From contig NC_043742.1 of the NCBI RefSeq assembly GCF_004337985.1, positions 2,714,176-2,778,175 on the forward strand: 64,000 nucleotides of DNA, written 5' to 3'. A program made the translations under genes and the position numbers. Below the pieces are notes generated by a model. It was not told the origin of the DNA, ran no database searches, and saw nothing but the letters and a program-made list of their open reading frames with translations. Positions 33,924 to 44,310 of the stretch are shown here, piece after piece. Positions within the stretch are counted from its first letter, which is position 1. Every line of letters begins with the position of its first letter. This stretch comes from Pyricularia pennisetigena. Lineage: Eukaryota; Ascomycota; Sordariomycetes; Magnaporthales; Pyriculariaceae.

Positions 33924-35407
33924 ATGTCAGCAGTCGAAAAGTCTTCCAAGTTCCGCGTCATCATAGTAGGGGCTGGCCCCGTTGGCCTCTACATGGCTCA
34001 CGCCATGGAGCGGGCCGAGATCGACTACGTGCTGCTGGAGCGGCGCGCCACCGTCGCCAACCCCAACGGGCAGCTCCTGCTGGTCTGGCCGCACACAGCC
34101 CGACTTTTCGACCAGATCGGGCTGTACCACGTCCTCGCCAGGGAGAACATCCCCATGCACCGCAAGAAGCGCGTCTACGGCGTCGACGGCACCGTCACTT
34201 CTTGGAATCGCTTCTGGCAGTTCATGGAGCCCAGGTAAGCCGCACGGCCATGTTTTGGTGGGCCGTTTGGAGGCATTGGGGTTTGGAGGCCGTCTCCACT
34301 GTGCTGACATTAGATGCGCGCTCTATCAGCCACGGCTACCCGTTTCTGGCAATGCTCCGCAGCCGCATCATCGACATACTCTACGCGGGACTGCCAGGCA
34401 GAGACTCCAAGATCAGAACCAGCGTCGAGGTCGTCGGCATAGAGCCCCAGGCTGACCGTGTGCGCGTCCGACTGGCCGACGGCAGCCTGGTGGAGGGATC
34501 CATCGTCGTCGGCACCGACGGAGTGCACAGCACCACCCGCGAGCTGATGCAGGGCTTGCGGGCGGATGATGGCGGCCGCGAAGATGAGGCGGCACCACCA
34601 CGGAGCCCTATGGTGGCGAGCTTCAACAGCATCTTCGGCCGCGCGTCCGTCGCCGACTTGGGGATCGAGCCAGGCACCTGGTTCGAGTCCCGGGGCGCCG
34701 GGGTCATCGTCCAGGGCCTCGTGGGCGCTGCCGACGGCAAGATGACGTTTGCGACCATCAAGCCGCTGGACGCAGGAGCCCGCGCTGCAGCAGCGACGGT
34801 CGGCGGGGGTGGGCGGCGGCCACGGTACTCTGAGGCCGACGCCGACGAGCACGCGGCCTCGATCCAGCACGTGCTGGTGTGCCCCGGCGTGACGTTTGGC
34901 GACGTGTGGGCGCGAGCAGATCGGGAGCTGTGCGTCATGGTGGACCAGGAGGAAGGGTTCGTGGAGCAGTGGTACCACGTCGGCGGGCGGGTGGTGCTGG
35001 TGGGCGACGCGGTGCACAAGAGCACGAGCGCCAACGGGCTCGGCATGACGTGCGGCGTGCACTCGGCGGCGGTGCTGGCCAACGGCCTCCGGCGGCTGCT
35101 GGACGACCAACCCAGCCCTTCGGGCGCGGACCTGGCCGAGGTCTTTGCTCGTTACCAGGCCGACCGGCAGGCGGAGGTCAAGCCGCTCTGGGATGACGGG
35201 CGCGCCATGGTGCGCAGTGTCACCAGGAGGTTCACCTGGGGCCCCTGGCTGTGGGAGAGGTTTGTGCTGCCGTGGTGGGATGTAGAAAGCCTGGCTTGGG
35301 GATTGCTACCTTCTGTGTTTCTGGTCCGCAAAGGACAACTGCTGTCCTATGTGCCGTTTATGGGGAAGCGCGGTTGGGTGCCGTGGGCTAATAATGCCGA
35401 GATCTGA
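33924..35407 (+). CDS. FAD-dependent monooxygenase (PHBH/PaxM-like)
   Basis: Two exons, 33924-34234 and 34330-35407, give 462 residues. The intron is GTAAGC...CTATCAG with a GCTGAC branch site; the nearer ATTAG acceptor at 34313 breaks the frame. Three flavoprotein hydroxylase motifs are present: GAGPVG (16-21) for the ADP part, GTDGVHSTTR (DG motif), and LVGDAVHKSTSANGLG (GD motif). The C-terminal 60 residues are Trp-rich and hydrophobic, possibly membrane-associating as in PaxM-type enzymes. It uses NAD(P)H and O2 to hydroxylate or epoxidise. In the salicylaldehyde-type pathway inferred here it is a natural candidate for ring hydroxylation or epoxidation; the substrate is unproven. Confidence 0.9.
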
Positions 35408-36141
35408 CTCGTACCTAACTTGGTTCTGTTTATTTTACGTCGAGAAGGTGTTCACGGAGCCGAGTATCATTGACTTTAGAGAATCTGGCTTGCTGGGTTT
35501 GGTGCATCATGGCATGTCGTGCTAGATCTTGCCCAGGCCTTCAGCTAGGTATTTTACTAGAAATGGATTAGTGCAGAAGGAAGCTGGAAGTTCATGACTT
35601 TTCCTCAATACGTCTTCTGCCTTGCTCAACATCTCAACTATTACCCCACACCATTCCGCTCTTCATTCTTTACAGTTAGTTTCAAAAGCATAAGACCGCA
35701 AAAATAACCCATGGCGTGAAGCACCAGCCCCTGGAAATTTCGTCATCCGCATTCTACGGTAGGTTAAATCCGGCCGTGAAAACTGGTCCGCCTTGCCTGT
35801 GCCACACTTGGTCTTGATAACGGCAACATGGGTTGCGGCCCGGTAAAGCTCGACAGGTCAGCTTTGTTCCAGGGAAGATTACAACGTCGGGGTTTAGGAG
35901 GTTTTTTATCCGCTCGCCTAAGTCCGCTAGCTCCTCTTTGAGCTGCGTACCAAACACCAAAACCAGCTGACCTTGTGCATAATTTGTAGATTATTTGTTC
36001 GATTACGGATTGATTTGAAAATAATCAGACGCACCCAATGGCTGCACGCGGTACGCGCATATCATTTTCATTATTCGGTACTCAGGTTACAACTTGACAA
36101 ACAGGATTAGTAAACATACGAAAAAAAAAAATACCCAGAAA
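35408..36141. other. Intergenic, no gene seen
   Basis: The minus-strand frame at 35754-35960 is a short fragment with no recognised domain. The final 100 bases are the A-rich leader of the aldo-keto reductase. Confidence 0.45.
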
Positions 36142-37425
36142 ATGTTTAAAACTGTATCCCGAAACCCTCTTTTTCGCCCTGTTATTTGTGGCTCAAGCAG
36201 CAGCAGCAGTAACACCAGCAGCAGCAGATTTTATTCAAAGAATACCAGCAGTAACAACCTGCACAAATTCGCAACCATGCCTTTCCCATCCAAGATCGCT
36301 GGCAAGGCCGTCGGCCCCGTCGGGTACGGCATGATGGGTGGGTGCCTCCCTCTCAGCTGTGCGCAAGTCATCGCAGAGCTAACTAACTATCTAACATGTA
36401 ATTTCCCTCAGGTATCACGTATTGGAATCCCATGCCATTTCAGGACGCCGAAAAGCCGCTCAAGGCAGCCCTCGACAACGGCGCCAACCTCTGGAACGGG
36501 GTGTGTGCTCCAATTTCTTTTTTCCTCCCACGCCGCATACTAACTTCCCCCCAAGCAACCTGAGCCGCACAGCAGTGCAAGCTGACCAACGCGCGGTTAG
36601 GCTACCCTTTACGGCCCGCCCGACCGCCACTCCCTGCACCTCGTCAGGCACTACTTTGACGCGCACCCAGGCGACGCCGCCAAGGTGGTGCTCAGCGTCA
36701 AGGGCTGCTACGATGGCATGACCCAGACAGCCTACAACCGGCCGGAGCAGATCCGTGCCGAGGTCGACAACTGCCTCTCGATCCTGGGCGGCACCAAGAC
36801 CATCGACCTGTTCCAGTGCGCTCGCCAAAGCCCCGACACGCCCGTGGAGGAGCAGGCCCGCACGCTAGCCGCCCTGGTCGAGGAAGGCAAGATAGGCTCC
36901 TACGGCCTGTCCGAGTGCAGCCCCGACACGATCCGCCGCGCCCACGCCGTCCACCCCGTCGGCGCCGTCGAGATCGAGCTCAGCATCTTCTCGCGCCACG
37001 TGCTAGCCCCAGGAGGCGTGCGCGACACGTGCCGCGAGCTGGGCATCCCAGTCGTCGCCTACAGCCCGCTCGACCGCGGTTGGCTGACGGGCCAGATCAA
37101 GAAGCCCGACGACGTGCCGATGCAGTTTCGCGTCTTCCCGCGCTTCCAGAGCCCCGCGTTTGAGCAGAACCTCAAGCTGGCCGGGGCCGTCGCGGCAATG
37201 GCGGAGCGCAGGGGTGCCACGAGCCCACAGGTTGCGCTGGCTTGGGTCAGGGCCCAGGGCGCCCTGCCCATCCCCGGCGCCACCAGCGTCGACAAGATCC
37301 TGGACAACACCAAGGTCATCGAGCTTACCCAGGCCGAGCTGGAAGAGTTGCAGGTCGCTATCGACAGGACCGAGATTGTGGGTGAGCGTTACCCAGAGGT
37401 GTACCGGTCTGGCCTGAACTTGTAA
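36142..37425 (+). CDS. Aldo-keto reductase, pyridoxal-reductase (AKR8)-like
   Basis: Three exons, 36142-36337, 36412-36500, 36601-37425, give 369 residues. An internal in-frame ATG at 36277 would give 324. The longer form starts MFKTVSRNPLFRPVICGS, rich in basic and Ser residues and ending in a RFYS motif, which looks like a mitochondrial presequence; the short form starts at the conserved barrel (GKAVGPVGYGMMG). Barrel motifs: WNGATLYGPPD around the catalytic Tyr, LSVKG with the catalytic Lys, and DLFQCAR in place of the usual catalytic His, as in pyridoxal reductases. It should reduce an aldehyde with NADPH. In this cluster it may reduce an aryl aldehyde or ketone to the alcohol, but a primary-metabolism role (vitamin B6) is possible. 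Confidence 0.88.
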
Positions 37426-37732
37426 TTTCTCACCTCGACGGAAGAGCCTTCCGGGCTGGGGGGGTTGGCTATATACCATGTTGCTATTTTGGGGTATTTC
37501 TGGCCCCATCCCCATGCCAGCCAAATGAGGGATTTTGAGGGTGCGTACACATACGAAAGACCCTGAAGTATACGAGATATTAAGCCACACGGGCGTGTCG
37601 GAAGGATAAAGTGTTACTTGTTAGTAGTATACCGAGCAATTCAGCTCGTTTTGTCATTTGCTTACTGCTTCTGGCCCAATACATTTTTTACTCCTCCAAT
37701 ATTCCAGTCAAACACAGCTAGTTCGATACCCC

Positions 37733-37839
37733 NNNNNNNNNNNNNNNNNNNNNNNNNNNNNNNNNNNNNNNNNNNNNNNNNNNNNNNNNNNNNNNNNNNN
37801 NNNNNNNNNNNNNNNNNNNNNNNNNNNNNNNNNNNNNNN
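37733..37839. other. Assembly gap (107 N)
   Basis: A run of undetermined bases. The missing sequence lies between two pathway genes and could hide only a short repeat or regulatory DNA. Confidence 1.
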
Positions 37840-38118
37840 TATTTGAGGCGCCGTTGCCGAGGTCTTGAGGCGGAGCACAGTCTCACCTGAAGGCTTATCA
37901 AATGATCCTATGACCTCAGTCCAGGCTACCTTCCTGGCAGTCTGTGCCCCTTTGTTGACGGAAACATGACGGGGCTTGCCGTTGACTGGTCCGCGGTGGA
38001 AATTAGAAGGAACAATATTGCGAAAAAAAAAGGTATCATGTTGAGCTCAAGGTTGTGATACGGGATTTTGGGAATGGAACCTTGGTTGGTGTTTGCCAAC
38101 AGGGTCAGCCTGGACAGC

Positions 38119-38126
38119 TATAAAAG
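38119..38126 (+). promoter_or_regulatory. TATA box of the FAD oxidase gene
   Basis: TATAAAAG lies about 115 bp upstream of ATG 38240, at typical spacing. Confidence 0.55.
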
Positions 38127-38239
38127 GTTTCCTAGTCCTCTCCGTACCAGGGCCAGAACTAGTCAAGAGCAGCCAGACAAGCACCTTCTTCATCACGAGC
38201 ACGCAAAGCAGCAAGACCTTCAGACATTACCAATCCAGA

Positions 38240-40053
38240 ATGAAGTTCTTTTCCCTCCTGGCCTCGGCCGGCCTCGCTACTCTGGCCTCCCTGCCCCTGA
38301 CCATGGCCGGCGTCATCACCCCTTCATACTTTTACAAACACCCCTTGTCCCGACGCCAGCTCTCCGACGTCCAAGTCCAAAGGGAGCTGGGCTCGCAGCT
38401 CTCCCGCCACGCAACAATCATCGGTCCCGGCGGACCAGGGTGGGATGAAGCAACGGAGCGGTTTGACAATGAGTCGCGCCCGACCATCAGGCTGGTGGTG
38501 GTGCCAGGGGCCGAGTCGGATGTTGCAACCATCGTCAAGGTTGCCAACCTCTTCGGCGTCCCTTTTCTTGTCAAGAACCGCGGCCATGCCCTGACCAACA
38601 CCATCGGCAAATTTAGGGGCATCCAGATCGACATGTCGCGCCTCACCACCATCACCATCCAGCCTGGCGAGCCCGCCGAGTCGGCTTGGTTCCAGGGTGG
38701 GGCATGGGACAAGCAGGCCATTGAGTACCTCTGGGACCGAGGCTATGTCACCGTCACCGGCAGCTGCGACTGTGTCGGCATGATGGGGCCTGGCCTTGGT
38801 GGTGGACACGGACGCTATCAGGGGTTGTATGGGCTCATCAGCGACAACCTGATCAACATGAACGTGGTGCTTGCTGACGGCTCGGCCGTCAGGGTCAACG
38901 CCACCAGCAACCCCGAGCTGTGGTGGTATGATATCTATCTTGTCACATTCCAACGTCATGCGCAATCTAGAATCCATGCGGGGGAAAAATAACTAAAAAA
39001 AAAAAAAAAAAAAACTGACTTGTTGTGAAATCAATACAGGGGTATGCAAGGCGCTGGCCACAACTTGGGCATCGTCACGAGCTTCCAATCCAAGATCTAC
39101 CCTCGCAAGATCGACACCTGGCACTATCACTCCTACACCTATACTCAGGACAAGCTGGAAGCTGTTTTTGAGGCCCTCAACACTTTCCACGGAAACGGCG
39201 ATGGTTCCACGCCTGTCTTGATGGCGCTGAACACTGGCGGCTTTTATATCGATCCTTCCGTTAGCCAGACCGAGGTAAGCTGATTGATTTAAAATCCCCA
39301 TCCCCACATTGCCATCACCATTCACCACCTATCTGCCCGACATGACAGAAAAAAAAAACCCCCCCCACCAGTTAACAACTTTCCCATCTCAACCCGCCCT
39401 CCTACCCACAGCCCGTCGTGTCCTGGGTCTTTGGTTACGCAGGTCCCGCCGAAGAAGCCGAAGCCCTCCTGGAGCCGTTCAACCGCCTCGGACCAGCAGC
39501 GCAGCAGAGCGGCGACGTGCCCTACCCCGAGGTGGCCACGGCCATGGGCACAGGCCAAGACCAGCCCCTCTGCCAGCCGGGCGACGCCCACGTGCAGGTG
39601 ACGTCGCAGTTCAACGTGTACAACGTGACGGCCGAGCGGGCCCTGTACCGGCTCTTCAACCGCACCATCACGGAGCACCCGCAGCTCGCCAACTCGGTCG
39701 CCTTCCACGAGGGCTACTCGACGGCCGCCGTGGACCGCGTGGACCCGGACGCCTCGGCCGTCGCCTTCCGCGACCGCAAGCTGCTCATGTTCTTCGACAC
39801 GCGCCTGACCCCCGCCGACGCCGCCGACCCCGAGGTCCTGGAGATGGCGAGGGAGTTTGGCCGCCAGGTGCGCCGCATCTGGAACGAGGGCGCGCCCGAC
39901 CTGAAGCCTGCTACTTATGTCAATTATGCTGCCGGCGACGAGCCGATCGAGTCCATGTACGGGTACGAGCCCGCCCGGTTGCGGCGTTTGCGGGCCCTCA
40001 AGCGCAAATATGACCCGCATGGTCGTTTTGTTTATTACAACCCAATTGCCTAA
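38240..40053 (+). CDS. Secreted berberine-bridge-type FAD oxidase
   Basis: Three exons, 38240-38925, 39040-39274, 39412-40053, give 520 residues. The signal peptide is [20 protein letters not shown] plus TMAG. The FAD-binding (PCMH) domain spans about 75-255: His116 in KNRGHA and Cys176 in GSCDCVG are placed for double covalent FAD attachment, and [13 protein letters not shown] follows. The C-terminal BBE element ends in [14 protein letters not shown]. Such enzymes oxidise alcohols to aldehydes or close rings using O2, releasing H2O2. In epoxycyclohexenol pathways a secreted BBE-type oxidase re-oxidises the benzylic alcohol outside the cell; this gene fits that role by inference. Both introns carry homopolymers (A run in the first, A then C runs in the second). 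It is the last intact gene before the AT-rich repeat block. Confidence 0.93.
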
Positions 40054-40429
40054 TGGTGTGGCGGTGGATGGATGGGTGTTCCTATTCCTCTTTGTTTTGC
40101 ATTTTCTACTTTGGATAATGTCTCCTACCCCAAGAAATGTGACCCATAAAATGCTCGAAACGCATTTAAACCCCGTTTATAAATAAACATCGGGGACAGA
40201 ATACTAAGCAGTCTAAGCACGTTCGGCAATTTGTCCGACATTTTGGTAATAGAACAGGAAACTTGGCCAAGCTTCATAAAATGATTCAGATTCTAATGTT
40301 ACAAATGTACATATAATTTCGCTTTGTTTTCATCTGCATCTATCGCTGCTATATTTTCCTAGGCCCGGAACAAGCTACCGGCTACCGATTTTTTAAACTT
40401 TTTCGAAACCCCATATTCCATTAACGTAT
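40054..40429. other. Transition from gene-rich to AT-rich DNA
   Basis: After the oxidase 3' region the composition shifts within about 200 bp from GC-rich, codon-structured sequence to AT-rich sequence full of TA dinucleotides. No gene is seen. Confidence 0.6.
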
Positions 40430-41210
40430 CGCATTATTGACCATTGATGAATTTTATACAATTTTACAGTGGAAGGATTTTAGGGAATCGTTTTCCATTC
40501 TACGTTTAGTCCGGGCAATTATACCAGTAAACGTACCTATATTCGGGTACACCGCAACCTTTAAAACAAAAATTAGAATTTACGTTTTTAATAAACTGTA
40601 TTACAAAAGGATAATGCGTTTCGTTAAAACGCCTTTCGACCGACCCGAAATTACGATTATAATACAGTATTTGGAACGCAAAAACCTAATTAACGATTAC
40701 CGGCGCTTTTTATTCCTAATGGGGAATATTATATTATTATCCGCCTCCCGTATTCCCAAAACCATTATATATATAAACGCCAGAAACCGTATTATCCAAC
40801 TACGCCAGTTTTTAATAAAAAACCTCGTATTTAGGATATTTTTTTTGCGAAACACTACCAATATAATTATCCGGTATAATATATGTATATTTAAAATCGA
40901 TAAAACCAAAATATACGCAAAGTTATCCAAACAAGATTTTAGAATTCGTATTATGTTTTCCGTTTTTTTTTAAAAATAAATATGGATATATTCAATATAA
41001 AACGCGTAATATAATAAAACGCGTTAGTATCAAACGACCCCGTAGACCTGTGTAAAAAACTCGGACGAACCACACACGGGCCCAACCGTAAAGGAACCGT
41101 ATATTATTTTGCGTTTTACTGATATTTCGATACGCAGGGGTCCATCGTAAAATATAAACCAACCAAACCAAACTTAATAACCAAATTAACCAAATAACCC
41201 GCGGTATTAC
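40430..41210 (+). pseudogene. RecQ-like DEAD/DEAH helicase remnant, RIP-mutated
   Basis: The frame at 40437-40973 (178 codons) and its broken continuation read as a degraded RecQ-family helicase. Visible motifs are DEFYTI.QWKDFR (a DEAH-type box and following helix), FGYTAT (motif III-like), PKTIIYINARNR (start of the second RecA domain), and, after stops near 40973, DIKRV...DLCKKLGRTTHGPN, resembling motifs V and VI. Substitutions are those expected from C to T and G to A change. Source could be a telomere-linked-helicase-like gene or a helicase-bearing transposon. It is not functional. Its further 3' parts probably extend through 42831, 43164-44305 and 46730-47670, where a later solo LTR and Copia LTR interrupt it. 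Confidence 0.5.
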
Positions 41211-42831
41211 GAAAAAACGTTAAAAATGTACAAATTATTTATTGAAATTTTTTAATATATTTACAAACGCGGTTATTTCTGAATAACCTTCCATTAATCG
41301 CTAAATTTAAATTAAACGATAATGACCCGGCAAAAACGTCGGAATTATAATATACCGGTTTTTTAGGTATATTCGAACCACGCGCTCCGTTTTATGGGAC
41401 GGAATAGGGAGTAATAAAGAAGAAAAAATTACACAAAAAGCGCCAAATATATATATTTTCGCCAACGTTAAATATTTTCAACGAACTATTCCAAGTTTCA
41501 TATAGGAAACGAATCCATTTTTTACAATAAACCAATTTAAAGATTATTGCAGCGCCTGCGTATACCAAATTATAGTTCTATTACCATTACCCCCAAGAAA
41601 CCGCCTATTAAAGTACCCAGGAAAAATTCGAAAACAAATTATATGTTTAAACTATTGGATAAATGGGGTACCCATTTTGCAATAACCATTTTTTCCCAAA
41701 CCCGCGGCGGTTATATAGCCTACAATCCCAGCTAATACTACCCAAATTAGTAATTTTTATTATCGCCTAAATGCTCGTCCATTCCTATAACCGGGAATGG
41801 ACGAAAAACGATTTATTGGAAAATGTTCCGGATTTAAAATTAATTAAATGGTTTAAATAATATAGCGAATATTTCGTCGTTTGCTTCCTAGTAATATGCG
41901 AAAATAAAATGCGAAACCACGCCTTATATTTGCATTGAAAAATAAAAAAAGGCGGAAGAATTAAAACACGGTAGTATTTTAGGAAACGATTAATATAATT
42001 AATAATTATTCGGGGAAATAAACTAATAAACGCCGACGAACAAATTAAACGGTATTAGAGCCACAAATTAAAATGCTGGTTAGCGTTAACTGTTATATAA
42101 ATATCCAGTATAGCAACGTTTATAATTTGATAACCTTAAAGCTTAAACGCGATTAAAACCAAGTTTTAATTTAATTAAATAACATACCCTGGATTATAAA
42201 CGGGCCGACCGACGAAAAAAGCGACGCCGAATTGGAATATTTAAAGGTAAAGGAGTTTTAAGCAGTATAAAATATATAATTGTTAAACATTAACATCCCC
42301 AATTAACGGCCTAAATGAGAAAAGCAAATACTGGATTATAACAATTATTACGCAAATAAAAAACCTGGATTATATATAGGCTGGTACGGCGTAACGGCGC
42401 CCCAATCCAAAAATAAAAGGGTTCGATATTGCGAATTGGAATAACCGTTACAGTTAAATTCCGGAAATTTTGGCGTTTCCATTTTGAATTTATTTTATTA
42501 ATAGAGAAACCCATACGTAAGCCCAATTATAAATACCTCCTTTTTTCATTAGCTTTTCTTTTACAACAAAAAACTCTTTCCCGGCCGCCAAATACTTTTT
42601 GTAACGATTCTTACGAAATTGTGACGATTAAACCAGCGTTCAATTTTCAACTAATAGCCGTAATAATTGTTATAATCGAGAAATTGCCTTAGTAAATATT
42701 GCAAGCATTTTCGTTAGGAAACCTGATTAAAGCATTTTTGATTGGACAAAATTGTTGATATTTTACCCACCCAAATAGGGACTAATCCCAGTGGTAGTAA
42801 AGGTAAACTATAATTAGCGCACCTACATCAC
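41211..42831. other. AT-rich RIP-type relic, no intact gene
   Basis: The sequence is rich in TA and poor in CA/TG, with many in-frame TAA and TAG. Short open frames (41547-41735 and 42429-42692, +) have residual protein-like composition and probably continue the helicase-bearing element, but no domain can be named. Confidence 0.5.
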
Positions 42832-42836
42832 AAGGG

Positions 42837-43158
42837 TGTCACGGCCAGGCATACATTGGAGAACCTCAGTATATTAGGCGCTATCGACGAAAATTCTAAA
42901 CTGAAGAGAAGAGAGAAATTACAATCAACGACGCGCTCAAGAGACGCGCTTAAATCCGGAGGTAGTGGATCCTTGTCCGATCCCTGGCTCGGTGTGGAGC
43001 CGAGTCGTGATTCTGAGGGTAGGTCTAGGGGCCTGATCCTCACAACGCGCTCAAGAGACGCGCTTAAATCCGGAGGTAGTGGATCCTTGTCCGATCCCTG
43101 GCTCGGTGTGGAGCCGAGTCGTGATTCTGAGGGTAGGTCTAGGGGCCTGATCCTCACA
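42837..43158 (+). mobile_element. Solo LTR with 5-bp target duplication
   Basis: The 322-bp unit starts TGTCACGGCC and ends CCTCACA, and is flanked on both sides by AAGGG (42832-42836 and 43159-43163). This is a classical LTR with TG...CA ends left by LTR-LTR recombination. It contains a 114-bp tandem duplication. Unlike the surrounding DNA it has balanced base composition and no sign of RIP, so it arrived after the surrounding element decayed. The parent retrotransposon family is not recognised. Confidence 0.88.
42931..43158 (+). repeat. Two tandem 114-bp copies inside the solo LTR
   Basis: Copy 1 is 42931-43044 and copy 2 is 43045-43158, identical as far as I can read. Each starts ACGCGCTCAAGAGACGCGCT and ends CCTCACA. 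The repeat stays open in one frame on each strand because 114 is a multiple of three, but this is probably incidental. A tandem duplication in an LTR can change promoter strength. Confidence 0.92.
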
Positions 43159-43163
43159 AAGGG

Positions 43164-44305
43164 TACCCCCCACCCAATTAAATCCGGGGCAGTCTAACTA
43201 ATTTTATTATAATAATAGTTATAATAATTGCTTTATATCGCCGCAAAATGTAATAATTATTATAATTACGGTCGTTTATTACAATAGCTCCCTCAAATCG
43301 CCAAAAAGGCAAAACCACCGTTTAAACTATCGCCAAATTTGCGTTGGAATATATACCCAATAATGCTAAGTTATTTATTAATTTAAAAACTATACCGCAA
43401 AAAGCAGCCCGAATAAAAATAATTAACTAATATTTTAATAATCTGCAAAATTACAACGCGGATATTGCAATGGTTTTGGAATTAAATTGTGCACGTTTAA
43501 ACCGTTTTATATTACAAAATTATTCGGATATCATTGGAATCCCCCTAAATTTCCCCCTATTCCTGATAATAATAGTAATAAATAAAATAATACCGATATA
43601 AAAGCCGGCGATAACGAATTTAACCCAGCCCCCTTCGACGATACTGCCGATAATATTTCTATAAACGAAAACGATAACTAATCTACCCCCGCGTCCGTTG
43701 ATAAAGGCGATAATAATATTAATATAGACGATAATTATAACGAATTTGCCCCGGATTTCGATAACCGCCAATTGCGGATTCCTTTGGCATTTTTTAAACC
43801 ATTTGCCAACGCATTGCCTGCGAAACTAAAAAACACCAAAAACCGGCCCCCTGCATTAAAGCCGGAAATTATTATTAACCCGGTACCCGCGCCAGTAAAT
43901 AGGCCGCCGGTAACCCGTATATTGAAAACCACCACCGTTCGTCCAATTAAAATTAGTTTTATTTCGGTATCGCGGACGCAACCCAGATTTAATTTGACGC
44001 CAAATAATGGACCAGAAAACTTTGTATAACCCGAATATTATTTCCCATTGTACAAAAATACGGATTTTTTAAATCGTTTACCCGTCCCGTTATGAAAGGA
44101 TTTTTAATTGGGTAAAAACCAATCCGTATTAGCGATAATTATTATAACCTGGCGCAGAGCAGGGAATACAAATATTACCAAAATAGTTCGCATTACACTT
44201 TGTTTAAATTATATTAATTGCTTTAAAATTAATAATAATATTAACCCGCCCGCCTGGTTTGGTCGCGGAAATAACATTTTCCGCAATACGAACAAAACCT
44301 CAATC
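43164..44305. other. AT-rich relic between the two solo LTRs
   Basis: The plus strand retains a protein-like acidic and then Pro-rich stretch (about 43600-44029, for example DDTADN and then RPPALKPE) broken by stops. It is probably the C-terminal part of the decayed element that starts near 40.4 kb. Confidence 0.4.
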
Positions 44306-44310
44306 GCCCA

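Larger units (their letters stand above)
37426..38239. other. Intergenic with assembly gap
   Basis: The interval has no gene I can support. It contains a 107-base gap at 37733-37839 and ends in the promoter of the FAD oxidase. Confidence 0.5.

Noticed and set aside
33580..33966. 128-codon frame in the divergent promoter
   Set aside because: It overlaps the monooxygenase start in another frame and shows no protein-like features.
35754..35960. Minus-strand 68-codon frame between monooxygenase and aldo-keto reductase
   Set aside because: I considered a BBE-oxidase fragment but could not match any motif; too short to support.
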